Of a stretch of DNA of 39,154 nucleotides, positions 8,173 through 15,415 are shown in pieces. Position numbers and translations under genes: made by a program. Position 1 is the first letter of the stretch. Every line of letters starts with the position of its first letter. The notes beneath the pieces were generated by a model, which saw only the letters and a program-made list of their open reading frames with translations, was not told the origin of the DNA and made no database searches. Origin of the DNA: Bacillota bacterium (GTDB lineage Bacteria > Bacillota > Clostridia > DSM-8532); contig JAEWSN010000006.1 in assembly GCA_023459915.1 (NCBI GenBank), positions 1 to 39,154 of the forward strand, written 5' to 3'.

Positions 8173-9558
8173 TCAGGTCTCCTTCGGCTTGTCCAGCCCC
8201 TTCTTCCTGACCCATTCCTCCTTGACCGTCTGCCGCGCGCGGGCAATGCCCAGCGCATAGGACGGCACCTCGCTGGTGATGGTGGAACCGGCCGCGACAT
8301 AGGCATGATCGTGGACCTCCACCGGCGAAATGAGGTTGACGTTGCACCCCACAAAGCTGTCGTCCCCGATGATCGTGCGGTTTTTCACGCGGCCGTCATA
8401 ATTGACCACCACCACGCCGCAGCCAAGATTGACGCGCTCGCCCACTTCGGCATCCCCCACATAGGTGAGGTGCGAAATTTTGGTGTTGTCGCCGATGACG
8501 GATTTCTTGATCTCCACAAAGTCCCCGATTTTGACATGCCGGCCCACCTGGCTGCCGGGCCGCAGGTACGCGAACGGCCCCACCTTGGTACCGCTGCCGA
8601 CGGAAGAGGACAGGACCACCGACTGGGCCACCTCCACCCCCGCCCCAATGCGGGCGTCCACCATGCGCGTGTTCGGCCCGATGACACAGCCGGCGCCGAT
8701 TTCGGTCTTTCCCTCCAGGATGCATCCGGGCAGAATCAGGGTATCCTCGCCAATCCGGACGTCCGCGCCGACCCAGGAGGTTTCCGGCAGCCGGAAGGTC
8801 GTGCCGGCCTGCATGTGGGCATTCCGGATGCGCCCCAGCAGAACGGCTTCCGCCTGGGCCAACTGAACCCGGTCGTTCACACCGAAGGTCTCCTCGGCGT
8901 CCGGGACGACGTGTGCTCCCACCGACAGGCCTGCTTCGCGCAGGATGCCGAGCACATCGGTCAGGTAGTATTCCCCCTGCCGGTTGTTGTTTTTCAGGTT
9001 TGGCAGCGCGGCCAGCAGAGCGGCGGCATCGAACAGATACACCCCCGTGTTGATCTCCCGGATGGCCTGCTGCTGTTCCGTGGCATCCGCCTGCTCCACA
9101 ATGCCGGCGACCTGGCCGTCCGCCTCGCGCAGGATGCGCCCATAGCCTTTGGGGTTCTCCAAGATGCCGGTCAGCACGGTTGCCGCGTGGCCCGTCTCCC
9201 GATGTGCCTCACAGGCCCGGGCGAGGGTCTGCCCCCGCAGCAATGGCGTGTCCCCGCACAGGACCAGAATGGTGCCATGGGCACCGGAAAGCGCTTCGGC
9301 CGCACATTGCACTGCATGCCCCGTCCCCAGGCGCTCCGCCTGCAGCACACACCGGGTGCCTTCCGGCACAAGCGCCTCAATCTCCCCGGCATGATGCCCC
9401 ACGACCACGATGTTCTCCGTGGCGCCCGCATCCCGCGCGGCCCGCATCACCCAGCCGAGCATGGGGAGGCCGGCCACCTCGTGCGCGCATTTCGCCTTGT
9501 CCGATTTCATGCGCGTGCCGGCGCCCGCAGCCAGTATGATGGTTGTCAGTCCTTCCAT
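8173..9558 (-). CDS. glmU: Bifunctional N-acetylglucosamine-1-phosphate uridyltransferase / glucosamine-1-phosphate acetyltransferase
   Basis: Catalyses the last two steps to UDP-GlcNAc, the precursor of peptidoglycan. 461 residues, full length. The N-terminal nucleotidyltransferase has LAAGAGTRMKS (about 8-18), LCGDTPLL and the EINTGVY segment. The C-terminal left-handed beta-helix acetyltransferase (about 250-455) consists of hexapeptide repeats and contains the acetyltransfer region NLGCGVVVVNYDG. The start at 9558 has GGGAGGAAC upstream. It is the first gene of the run to prs, pth and mfd, separated from spoVG by a terminator (9728-9763). Confidence 0.96.
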   Translation of the reverse strand: MEGLTTIILAAGAGTRMKSDKAKCAHEVAGLPMLGWVMRAARDAGATENIVVVGHHAGEIEALVPEGTRCVLQAERLGTGHAVQCAAEALSGAHGTILVLCGDTPLLRGQTLARACEAHRETGHAATVLTGILENPKGYGRILREADGQVAGIVEQADATEQQQAIREINTGVYLFDAAALLAALPNLKNNNRQGEYYLTDVLGILREAGLSVGAHVVPDAEETFGVNDRVQLAQAEAVLLGRIRNAHMQAGTTFRLPETSWVGADVRIGEDTLILPGCILEGKTEIGAGCVIGPNTRMVDARIGAGVEVAQSVVLSSSVGSGTKVGPFAYLRPGSQVGRHVKIGDFVEIKKSVIGDNTKISHLTYVGDAEVGERVNLGCGVVVVNYDGRVKNRTIIGDDSFVGCNVNLISPVEVHDHAYVAAGSTITSEVPSYALGIARARQTVKEEWVRKKGLDKPKET

Positions 9559-9672
9559 GTGGTGTTCCTCCCTGAATGTCCGGTCCATGCGGCTGTTCTG
9601 ATTCCATGACGACAACCCGCGCTGATCCTGCGTGCGCGGAACAGGCGGGTTTGTTTCCTTCAACACATGGAC

Positions 9673-9702
9673 ATTTTCCCATATTTGACACGGGGTTGGC
9701 AA
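9673..9702 (-). promoter_or_regulatory. Possible glmU promoter
   Basis: TTGCCA (9697-9702) and GAAAAT (9673-9678) on the - strand, 18 bp apart, just downstream of the spoVG terminator. The -10 box is only moderate. The leader would be about 110 nt. Confidence 0.35.
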
Positions 9703-9727
9703 GCCCGGGCGCATGCCGCGGCCGGAC

Positions 9728-9763
9728 GAAAAAAGGAACCCGCCATGGGGTTCCCTCTTTTTC
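9728..9763. terminator. spoVG terminator, bidirectional
   Basis: GGAACCC (9735-9741) / GGGTTCC (9747-9753) stem with a 6-nt loop; on the - strand it is followed by TTTTTT and on the + strand by CTCTTTTT. It separates spoVG from glmU. Confidence 0.8.
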
Positions 9764-9815
9764 GTGATCTCACCGACGCGTCCCTCTTTCCAGTTTTCGC
9801 CGCGTCCGTTCCGGA

Positions 9816-10106
9816 TCAGGCCTCGGTTCCAGCGGTCAGGGCTTCTTCCTCCACCAGCATGGTCTGGTACTTTTCCAGAATGGCGGATTGGACCTTGTTG
9901 CGCGAATCCGCGTTGATGGGATGCGCAATGTCACGGAACTCGCCTGTGGGGGTCTTGCGGCTGGGCATGGCGATGAACAGGCCGCCCTGGCTCTCGATGA
10001 TTTTGATGTCGTGAACGACAAACTCGTTGTCGAACGTGACCGAAACCACCGCCTTCATTTTGCCTTCCGCTTCGACTTTCCGAATCCTGATGTCCGTAAT
10101 TTCCAT
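9816..10106 (-). CDS. spoVG: Septation/regulatory protein SpoVG
   Basis: Small nucleic-acid-binding regulator acting in asymmetric septation and in virulence or stress regulation in Firmicutes. The 96-residue product matches the family from its first residues (MEITDIRIRKV) through FDNEFVVHDIKII, LFIAMPSRKTPTGEFRDIAHPI and the C-terminal helix. GGAGGATATGTCG precedes the ATG at 10106. It has its own promoter (10193-10220) and a terminator (9728-9763), so it is probably monocistronic. The position just upstream of glmU is the usual one in Bacilli and Clostridia. Confidence 0.96.
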   Translation of the reverse strand: MEITDIRIRKVEAEGKMKAVVSVTFDNEFVVHDIKIIESQGGLFIAMPSRKTPTGEFRDIAHPINADSRNKVQSAILEKYQTMLVEEEALTAGTEA

Positions 10107-10192
10107 GTCGACATATCCTCCGTGCGCTTTGTTGTTCCGGCTGTTGCCTATGATGCTCCGGCATGACCGGGTCGGGCAGTGACCATAAAGTC

Positions 10193-10220
10193 ATTATATA
10201 GCAATTTGACCAAATGGCAA
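10193..10220 (-). promoter_or_regulatory. spoVG promoter
   Basis: On the - strand TTGCCA (10215-10220), a 16-bp spacer, and a perfect TATAAT (10193-10198). The leader is about 80 nt. This is a vegetative-type promoter; I see no sigma-H pattern. Confidence 0.65.
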
Positions 10221-10305
10221 CCATTCATCCATCTATTTTCATCGTTTCTTCCAATGCCATTTCCTTCTGGAACGACGAAAGCCGCAGCCTGCCCATCAAT
10301 TCCCA

Positions 10306-10407
10306 GCCGCGTCCGGATCCCGGAACACGCGGCTTCACAGGCATCACAGCGCTTCTTACCTCCATCTCGGTGCCACCGCGCGGGGGTCTTGCGCCACGTT
10401 GTATAAT
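10306..10407 (+). promoter_or_regulatory. murC upstream region: hairpin and candidate -10 box
   Basis: A GCCGCGT/ACGCGGC stem with inner CCGG/CCGG (10306-10333) lies in the spoVG-murC gap. A perfect TATAAT is at 10402-10407 but has no good -35 at 16-18 bp, so the promoter call is weak. The remaining part of the 10107-10451 gap shows nothing else I recognise. Confidence 0.35.
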
Positions 10408-10451
10408 GGAAAAGGCATTGGGAAACGGTGCCGGAACAGGAGTACAGGCGC

Positions 10452-11969
10452 ATGATACCGGAACTGGCACAAGCCATTGGTCACGGACCCGTCCACTTCA
10501 TCGGCATTGGCGGCATCAGCATGAGCGGATTGGCCCGCATCCTGCTAGACCAGGGCATTCCGGTCACCGGATCCGACAGGGTGGACAGCCCCGTCATCCA
10601 CGCGTTGCGTGCGCGAGGGGCACGCATCGGCGTGCCCCACAACCCGGATCTTGTGGGCGGCCAGACAGTGGTTGTCCACACCGCCGCCATCTCCGACGAC
10701 AATCCGGAGCTGCTGGCGGCACGCGCACAGGGCATGACGATCATGGATCGCGGCCAGTTCCTGGGCCTGCTGGCCAGGGGATACCGGCGGACGCTTGCCA
10801 TCTCCGGCACCCACGGCAAGACCACCAGCACAGGGATGACCGCTTGTGTGCTGCTGGCCGCCGACACCGATCCCACCATCCAAATCGGCGGCATGCTGCC
10901 GGCCATCGGCGGCAACACCCGCAGCGGATCCAACGGCTGGTTTCTCATGGAGGCCTGCGAGTACAAGAACAGCTATCACAGCTTCCACCCCACACATGCC
11001 CTGATCCTGAACATTGAGGCCGACCATCTGGATTTCTTCAAGGATCTGGACGATGTGCTGGCTTCCTTCGCCCGGTTCACAGAAAACATCGCGGACAACG
11101 GCACGCTGATGCTGAATCTGGATGACGCCGGCTGTCTGGCACTGGCGAACCGCCTGAAGCGTCCCTGGTGCGGGTACCGGGTCCTGGAATCCGCCACGGG
11201 CGCCCCAACGGAAACACCACCGGAGTCCTCAGCCATCGGAACGGCAGCCGCCATGGACGGCACGTCCGGTGCGGACATCCCGGCAGCACCGGCATCAAAA
11301 AACCCGACGACTTCCGCACCGCAAGCCCTGTATGAGGCGCGGCATGTCCGGACGGAAAACGGACTGCCCGTCTTTGATGTTCATGTGGACAAGGTCCGCG
11401 TGGCAACTGTCCGGCTCAATGTCCCCGGTGCGCACAATGTACAGAACGCGCTCGGCTGCTTCGCCCTGACCCACCGGGCGGGCATTCCGCCCCAAGTCAT
11501 CGCCAACGGCCTGTCCGCCTTCACCGGCACCGGACGCCGCTTCGAGTTCCGCGGACTGGTGAACGGCGCGCGCCTGTACGACGACTACGCCCATCACCCC
11601 TCGGAAATCCGGGCAACCCTGGCCACCGCGCGCCAGATGACAGGCGGTCGCATCCTGTGTGTCTTCCAGCCGCACACCTACACCCGGACCCGGGAACTGC
11701 TCAAGGATTTTGCAGCGGCGCTGATCCGGTCGGACCTGTGTGTCGTGGTTGACATCTATGCCGCGCGCGAGCCGGATTTGGGGCAGGTGCACGCGCGGGA
11801 TTTGGTACAGGCCATCAGGGAAAGGGGCGGAAACGCCACGTATGCCGACAGCTTCGCGGCGGCGGCACAGCTGGCGCGCCAGCAGGCAGCCCCGGAGGAT
11901 GTGTTGCTGGTCATGGGCGCGGGCGACATTGCCGCCCTGCCGGATCTGCTGCTATCTCCGGATCTTTGA
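10452..11969 (+). CDS. murC: UDP-N-acetylmuramate--L-alanine ligase
   Basis: Cytoplasmic ATP-dependent ligase adding L-Ala to UDP-MurNAc. The N-terminal Rossmann motif HFIGIGGISMSG lies at about 15-26, the ATP loop GTHGKTTST near 119-127, then HALILNIEADHLDFF, and the C-terminal domain with YDDYAHHPSEI and FQPHTYTRT. The ATG at 10452 follows AGGAG by 9 nt; an in-frame GTG at 10428 has no such site. At 505 residues it is longer than the usual 440-465. The excess is a low-complexity Ala/Thr/Pro/Ser insert at about residues 247-292 in the central domain. It ends 10 bp from a convergent acetyltransferase gene, with no terminator visible between them. Confidence 0.95.
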   Translation: MIPELAQAIGHGPVHFIGIGGISMSGLARILLDQGIPVTGSDRVDSPVIHALRARGARIGVPHNPDLVGGQTVVVHTAAISDDNPELLAARAQGMTIMDRGQFLGLLARGYRRTLAISGTHGKTTSTGMTACVLLAADTDPTIQIGGMLPAIGGNTRSGSNGWFLMEACEYKNSYHSFHPTHALILNIEADHLDFFKDLDDVLASFARFTENIADNGTLMLNLDDAGCLALANRLKRPWCGYRVLESATGAPTETPPESSAIGTAAAMDGTSGADIPAAPASKNPTTSAPQALYEARHVRTENGLPVFDVHVDKVRVATVRLNVPGAHNVQNALGCFALTHRAGIPPQVIANGLSAFTGTGRRFEFRGLVNGARLYDDYAHHPSEIRATLATARQMTGGRILCVFQPHTYTRTRELLKDFAAALIRSDLCVVVDIYAAREPDLGQVHARDLVQAIRERGGNATYADSFAAAAQLARQQAAPEDVLLVMGAGDIAALPDLLLSPDL

Positions 11970-11979
11970 GCGCCGGCGA

Positions 11980-12567
11980 TTACTGCCCGTCGCCGGTCAC
12001 ATCTGTTGCCGACACATCTGTTCCCGACACATCCGTTGCCGACACATCCGTTGCCGGCACATCCCAGATGAACCGGCACTTCTGCCTGTCCCCGTACAGG
12101 TACAGCTCGTTGTCCGGTGGAATGTCCACAATGCTTTCCAACCGTGCCCCCAGCCGTTCAATGGTCCGCCGGGACGGCAGGTTGTCCGGATTGCAGGTGA
12201 TGACCACCTGGTTCATGCCATGCGCCCTGGCAATGCGCACAATGAGACGGCAGGCTTTTTCGGCCATGTGGTGGCCCCGGTAGGGGGGATGCACCCGGTA
12301 CCCGATGTGCCCCGCGTAATAGATGTTCTCGTTGTCGCCAATCCGAATGTCGATGGTTCCCAGCTCGGCCCGGCCATGAAGCGGCCGCATGGTGAACCGG
12401 TACGATGGCACCCAGCCATGGACCAGATCTTCGGGCAGCTTCTCCTCAAGCACCAGGCGGAATCCGTCCCCGCGGATTTCCTCGAACCCGCGAAGAAAAC
12501 GGAACCGCGCCGCGCGCGCCGCCTGCCGTTCCCGTCTGAAATTGTCCAGCTGATGGACCCATTTCAT
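11980..12567 (-). CDS. GNAT-family N-acetyltransferase
   Basis: Probable acetyl-CoA-dependent N-acetyltransferase, substrate unknown. The 195-residue product has a GNAT core with GTIDIRIGDNENIYYAGHIGYRVHPPYRGHHMAEKACRL read as strands 2-4 and the acetyl-CoA loop (R-G-H-H-M-A), then VVITCNPDNLPSRRTIERLGA, typical of the RimJ/RimL-like branch. The final 25 residues are a degenerate A/S-T-D-V repeat encoded by four 15-bp direct repeats (11999-12058) and look like an added tail. The ATG at 12567 has GGAGG about 10 nt upstream. It is the last gene of the pcrA-led run, 18 bp after the metallopeptidase gene. Confidence 0.85.
   Translation of the reverse strand: MKWVHQLDNFRRERQAARAARFRFLRGFEEIRGDGFRLVLEEKLPEDLVHGWVPSYRFTMRPLHGRAELGTIDIRIGDNENIYYAGHIGYRVHPPYRGHHMAEKACRLIVRIARAHGMNQVVITCNPDNLPSRRTIERLGARLESIVDIPPDNELYLYGDRQKCRFIWDVPATDVSATDVSGTDVSATDVTGDGQ
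11999..12058. repeat. Four 15-bp tandem repeats at the 3' end of the acetyltransferase gene
   Basis: Units begin at 11999, 12014, 12029 and 12044 with the form ACATCyGTTsCCGrC, differing at one to three bases. Because the unit is a multiple of three it adds or removes five residues (T-D-V-S-A type) without a frameshift, so repeat number could vary between strains. Confidence 0.85.
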
Positions 12568-12585
12568 GGATGTGCCGCCTCCGTT

Positions 12586-13314
12586 TCAAATCACCATGCC
12601 GTGCGCGTGTTCCGCAAGCCATCTGCGATGCAGGGCATAGTCGGGCATCTGTTCGTCCACCAGTGCCCAGAATGCCGGGCCATGGTGCTTGTGCGGGATA
12701 TGGGCCAGCTCGTGAACCACCACATAATCCACCACCTCGAGGGGCGCCATGATGAGCCGGGCGGCAAAATTCAGGTTGGCCCGTCCGCTGCAGGAGCCCC
12801 ATCGCTTCATGGCCGCGGTGATGGTCACCCGATCCACCGTCAGGCCCATCAACGCCGCCCACAGCCGAACCCGTTCGGTGAGGATGCGGCGCGCCTCCTG
12901 CCTGTACCAATGGTCGACCAGCCGCTGCCGCTCAACGGCTCCGGAAAGCGGCACCATCAACAGCCCGTCCTCGCGGACCACACGCCTTGCCTCCGCAAGG
13001 GGCGTGAGGCGCAAGGTCCGGCCAAGCCACAGGAAGCCCTCGCCCTCCTCATACAGGCGTTGCGGCCGCTGTGTGAGCCGCTCCCGCATGCGTGCCTGGT
13101 GTTTGTGGATCCAGGCGCTTTTTTCGCGCACCACCGACGCAATGTCCCTGTCGGGCATGTGCAGCGGCGCGCGGACAATCAGCGCCGCCTCTTCGTTCAC
13201 CACGAGGGAGACCGTTCGGCGGCGCGAACGAACAACCCGATGGACCACCAGCGGCGGTCCATCGGGGCAGGAGATTTCTCTGTCCATGGCATGGTGACTG
13301 GATTCACGGTTCAT
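12586..13314 (-). CDS. YgjP-type (DUF45) zinc metallopeptidase
   Basis: Predicted zinc-dependent metallopeptidase of the YgjP/DUF45 family; the substrate is not known. 242 residues. The C-terminal half has the family signature RWGSCS (about 171-176) and VVVHELAHIPHKHHGPAFW, with H201, E202, H205 and H211 as the likely metal site and catalytic base. The N-terminal half has the RRRTVSLVV strand region common in the family. The ATG at 13314 has only a modest GGATG upstream; a second ATG about 27 bases in is possible. No signal peptide, so it is cytoplasmic. It lies between the AAA+ gene and the GNAT gene on the same strand. Confidence 0.88.
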   Translation of the reverse strand: MNRESSHHAMDREISCPDGPPLVVHRVVRSRRRTVSLVVNEEAALIVRAPLHMPDRDIASVVREKSAWIHKHQARMRERLTQRPQRLYEEGEGFLWLGRTLRLTPLAEARRVVREDGLLMVPLSGAVERQRLVDHWYRQEARRILTERVRLWAALMGLTVDRVTITAAMKRWGSCSGRANLNFAARLIMAPLEVVDYVVVHELAHIPHKHHGPAFWALVDEQMPDYALHRRWLAEHAHGMVI

Positions 13315-13390
13315 AAGTCATCCATTCGTCCCGGTGCGTACAGATCCGCGCGGCTTCCTCCCGGACCCTGCCGGTGCGCACGCGCCCGCG

Positions 13391-13450
13391 CATTTGCGCG
13401 TTGTGCCGCGCATTTGCGCGTTGTGCCGCGCATCCGCGCGTTGTGCCGTG
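13391..13450. repeat. Three tandem 20-bp repeats, each a hairpin
   Basis: Units at 13391-13410, 13411-13430 and 13431-13450; the first two are identical (CATTTGCGCGTTGTGCCGCG) and the third differs at three bases. On the - strand each gives CGCGC-loop-GCGCG (loop AAAT, AAAT, GGAT) with a GCACAA linker. The array sits directly after the AAA+ ATPase stop codon. No T tract follows, so this is not a standard terminator. The rest of the 13315-13454 gap shows nothing else. Confidence 0.85.
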
Positions 13451-13454
13451 CGGC

Positions 13455-14672
13455 TCATCGCATCATTTCCGTCAGGTCCACGCCGTCGGCATCCAGCCCA
13501 ATCAGGGTGCAAAGCTGCGCGTCCGTGGGGTCGGGGATCTCTGCCATGCGGTTGGCGTGCACCGTCAGCATCTTCTCGAAGAAATTGCGGACCGTGCGGG
13601 CATTGGCAAAATTGTCCGTCCGATTCTCGTAGAGGGTGTTGATGACCTCGCGAATCTTCTCTTTTGCCGCCTCATCGAGCAGATACCCGTTGCGATCGCC
13701 CATGCGTTCCATGATGAGGGACAGTTCCTCGGGCTCGTAATCGTCGAAAAAGATGAACTTGTTGAATCGGGAGACAAGACCGGGATTCGATTCCAGGAAC
13801 TCCTCCATTTTGTCCGGATACCCGGCCACAATCACAATCAGCTCGTCGCGGTGGTCTTCCATCGCCTTGAGAAGCGTGTCCACGGCCTCGAATCCGAAGT
13901 CGTTCTCCCCGCGCCTGGAAACCAGCGCGTACGCCTCGTCGATGAACAGCACGCCGCCCAGCGCGCGGTTCACCACGTCCATGACCAGCGGCGCGGTCTG
14001 CCCCACATACTTCGCGACCAGACCGGAGCGATCGGTCTCGACCAAATGGCCCTTCTCGAGCACGCCGATTTCCCGGTAGATGCCCGCCAGCAGGCGTGCC
14101 ACAGTGGTTTTGCCCGTTCCGGGATTGCCCGTGAACACCAGATGCAGGCTCATGTCCACTTCCGGCAATCCGCGCTCCTTGCGCATGCGCATCACACGGA
14201 CCATGTTGGTCAGCGACTTGACGTCGTTCTTGACCTTTTCAAGGCCCACCAGCGCGTTGAGCTCCGCCATGAGCTCCTCAAGCGACTTGCGCGGCGCCTC
14301 CTCCAGCTCATGCATCGGCGGCGGTTCCTGACCGGAATCGTACGCCACGTTCTCTCCGGCACCGGGCGCGTGCGGCATGCCGCCGGCAGGCCCCGCGGAC
14401 GGGGAGCGCGGCGGCGACAGGGGGCCCAGATCCTGGGAGGGCGGGCCGCCGAACACATCCTGGTAGACTTCGGACAGCGAGCGCCGTGGCGTGCCGCCAG
14501 CCAATCCCCGTCCGGACAGCAGGCCGTCCATCTGGTCGAGCAACCGGTTCAGATCGGAAAACCCTTCCCTGCTGTAGGGTGTGGGCGCCGGCCGATCCGC
14601 AGGGGCATTGGCGGGCGCGGGGGTGCCTGGCCCCGACTGGGGGCGATTGGGCGTTCCACCTTCATCGGTCAT
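13455..14672 (-). CDS. AAA+ ATPase of the CbbX/SpoVK family
   Basis: Ring-forming AAA+ remodelling ATPase; relatives include the stage V sporulation protein K and the Rubisco activase CbbX. 405 residues. The first 125 or so are Pro/Gly-rich and probably disordered. Then come LVGLEKVKNDV, Walker A GNPGTGKT (182-189), pore loop KYVGQT (221-226), Walker B VLFIDEA (241-247), an arginine finger in SRF (301-303) and the sensor-2 segment NARTVRNFFE (about 357-366). AAGGAGGAG precedes the ATG at 14672. It is 45 bp after the HAD gene. No Rubisco gene is present in the window. Spore function is plausible from the family but not proven. Confidence 0.9.
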   Translation of the reverse strand: MTDEGGTPNRPQSGPGTPAPANAPADRPAPTPYSREGFSDLNRLLDQMDGLLSGRGLAGGTPRRSLSEVYQDVFGGPPSQDLGPLSPPRSPSAGPAGGMPHAPGAGENVAYDSGQEPPPMHELEEAPRKSLEELMAELNALVGLEKVKNDVKSLTNMVRVMRMRKERGLPEVDMSLHLVFTGNPGTGKTTVARLLAGIYREIGVLEKGHLVETDRSGLVAKYVGQTAPLVMDVVNRALGGVLFIDEAYALVSRRGENDFGFEAVDTLLKAMEDHRDELIVIVAGYPDKMEEFLESNPGLVSRFNKFIFFDDYEPEELSLIMERMGDRNGYLLDEAAKEKIREVINTLYENRTDNFANARTVRNFFEKMLTVHANRMAEIPDPTDAQLCTLIGLDADGVDLTEMMR

Positions 14673-14717
14673 GTTGTCTCCTCCTTCATCAAGGGGCGGC
14701 TTCCGCCCGCATCCGTG

Positions 14718-15389
14718 TCATTTCCCATCTCCGCCACCAAGGCCCTCAAGCAGCCCCAGCCGCAGGATGTCGCGGATATCCTCCACCACCACATCGGCGC
14801 CGGAGACATCCTGCGGCGGACCGCTCCGGTTCCGGAACCCGATGCAGCGGCACCCGGCCGCCTTCGCCGAGGCGATGCCATGCGGTGAATCCTCCACCGC
14901 AACACATTGGGCCGGCGCCAGCCCCAGACGGGACGCCGCCAGCAGGTAGGGTTCCGGATGCGGCTTGCTGTTGACGACATCCGCTCCTGTCACCAGGGCA
15001 TCGAGCTGATGCCGCAGGCCCATCCACTCCAGCCAGGGGCCGATGAGCGATTCAAGGGAGGAGCTGGCCACCGCGATTTTCCAGCCGCCGGCGCGCAAGG
15101 CGCGGAACAGCTCGGGAATGCCGGCGATGGGGCGGATGCGTTCGGGCGTGAAAATGCTGTCGTGGTACTTGTTTTTCCGCGCCAGCAGCGTTTCCGCCGT
15201 CTCCGGGAGTGCAAGCTCCTCGCGCAGGATACGCCACATGTCCACATCCTTGACCCCGATGAACCGGTACAGTTGGCTCGGCTCCCACTGCACGCCGTAT
15301 GACGCCAGTGTCCGCAAATCCGCCTCCAGGTGCATCGGCTCGCTGTCAATGAGCCCGCCGTCATTGTCGAATATCACCGCATGTTCCAT
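14718..15389 (-). CDS. HAD-superfamily hydrolase (beta-phosphoglucomutase/CbbY-like)
   Basis: Small-molecule phosphatase or phosphomutase, substrate unknown. The 223-residue product has the HAD nucleophile motif FDNDGGLIDSE (Asp8 and Asp10; the usual form is FDxDGxLxDSE), an alpha-helical cap (about 15-85) of subfamily IA, motif II ASSS, the motif III Lys in SKPHPEPY and the motif IV acid VEDSPHG. Two adjacent ATGs occur; the second (15389) is 6 nt after GGAGG and is preferred. It is 26 bp downstream of pcrA. The neighbouring AAA+ gene recalls the cbbX-cbbY pairing, but both families are large. Confidence 0.87.
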   Translation of the reverse strand: MEHAVIFDNDGGLIDSEPMHLEADLRTLASYGVQWEPSQLYRFIGVKDVDMWRILREELALPETAETLLARKNKYHDSIFTPERIRPIAGIPELFRALRAGGWKIAVASSSLESLIGPWLEWMGLRHQLDALVTGADVVNSKPHPEPYLLAASRLGLAPAQCVAVEDSPHGIASAKAAGCRCIGFRNRSGPPQDVSGADVVVEDIRDILRLGLLEGLGGGDGK

Positions 15390-15415
15390 CATACGCCTCC
15401 ACCGGGCAAAAAGAT

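Noticed and set aside
10428..10451. In-frame GTG start for murC upstream of 10452
   Set aside because: The extension contains the AGGAG ribosome site for the ATG at 10452, and the Rossmann motif is correctly spaced from that ATG.
13391..13450. Array considered as a CRISPR
   Set aside because: Repeats are 20 bp, adjacent with no unique spacers, and no cas genes are nearby.
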